Of a DNA stretch of 5,676 nt, positions 5,586 to 5,676 are shown one piece after another. How positions within the stretch are numbered: position 1 is the stretch's first letter; every line of letters begins with the position of its first letter. A model generated the notes under the pieces. The model was not told the origin of the DNA. It saw only the letters and a list, made by a program, of their open reading frames with translations, and ran no database searches. The stretch comes from an uncultured Clostridia bacterium (lineage in GTDB: Bacteria > Bacillota > Clostridia > Oscillospirales > Oscillospiraceae). The position numbers and the translations under genes were made by a program. The stretch is taken from the NCBI GenBank assembly GCA_947167725.1, contig CAMVJF010000121.1, positions 1-5,676 on the forward strand, given 5' to 3'.

Positions 5586-5676
5586 TCAGTCGTCCTCGGC
5601 CGAGGTCGTCTGCGCTTTTCTTTCTTCGATGAAACGCTCGAATTCTCCGGCCGGGAGCGGGCGGGAGAAATAAAAA
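5586..5676 (-). CDS. C-terminal end of an EAL-domain protein (cyclic-di-GMP phosphodiesterase family), partial
   Basis: The last 29 codons of a gene entering from the right edge can be read on the minus strand, ending in TGA at 5586..5588. They encode FYFSRPLPAGEFERFIEER followed by a short polar, acidic tail. The YFSRPLPAGEFE segment is the characteristic end of the EAL fold, where most members read G-Y-x-F-S/G-R-P-L-P-x-x-E/D-F-E. Most EAL proteins hydrolyse cyclic-di-GMP; some only bind it. The catalytic residues lie outside the window, so activity cannot be judged, nor can any GGDEF or sensor domain. The stop is 28 nt before the lipoprotein start, with no hairpin-plus-T-run between, which suggests the same transcript. 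Confidence is limited only by the short piece visible. Confidence 0.8.
   Translation of the reverse strand, partial: FYFSRPLPAGEFERFIEERKAQTTSAEDD

Overview
The window looks like the interior of one GC-rich, tightly packed operon. Every supported gene lies on the minus strand, so transcription runs from high to low coordinates. In transcription order they are: the tail of an EAL-domain (cyclic-di-GMP phosphodiesterase type) protein; a transglutaminase-like lipoprotein; a PilC/GspF-type inner-membrane platform protein; four small proteins that each have one N-terminal membrane helix; a PilT-type hexameric ATPase; and the first 275 residues of a SARP/BTAD-type transcriptional regulator. Both ends of the window cut through genes. 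Intergenic gaps run from -4 to 28 nt. Most genes have a clear purine-rich Shine-Dalgarno sequence, and two junctions are 4-nt stop/start overlaps (GTGA and ATGA).

The organism is probably a high-GC member of the Firmicutes (Clostridia, Oscillospiraceae/Ruminococcaceae-like). This is inferred from strong AGGAGG-type ribosome binding sites, use of GTG and TTG starts, a Gram-positive-style lipoprotein, a BTAD regulator without a receiver domain, and small proteins resembling ones found beside PilC/PilT genes in gut clostridia. No rRNA or other marker is present, so the assignment stays tentative.

The core (837..4587) reads as a compact type IV pilus / type II secretion-like machine. It has an ATPase whose motifs (Walker A, Asp box, GEMRD Walker B, His box, and an AIRNLIRE-like motif read here as AIANMIRE) place it in the PilT retraction-ATPase branch, plus a platform protein with two T2SSF domains. 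The four small single-pass proteins between them have the shape of pilins (N-terminal hydrophobic helix, short soluble domain), but none shows a canonical prepilin peptidase site (G, then F, then E at +5). No PilB-type extension ATPase, PilM or PilD peptidase is visible.

The flanking genes suggest how the machine might be integrated: an EAL-type enzyme (c-di-GMP turnover) and a surface lipoprotein with a Cys-His-Asp transglutaminase/protease fold upstream, and a DNA-binding regulator downstream. That they form one functional unit is inferred from synteny and translational coupling. No promoter, terminator, tRNA, rRNA, CRISPR array, mobile element or long repeat was recognised, and there is no gene-free stretch longer than 28 nt.
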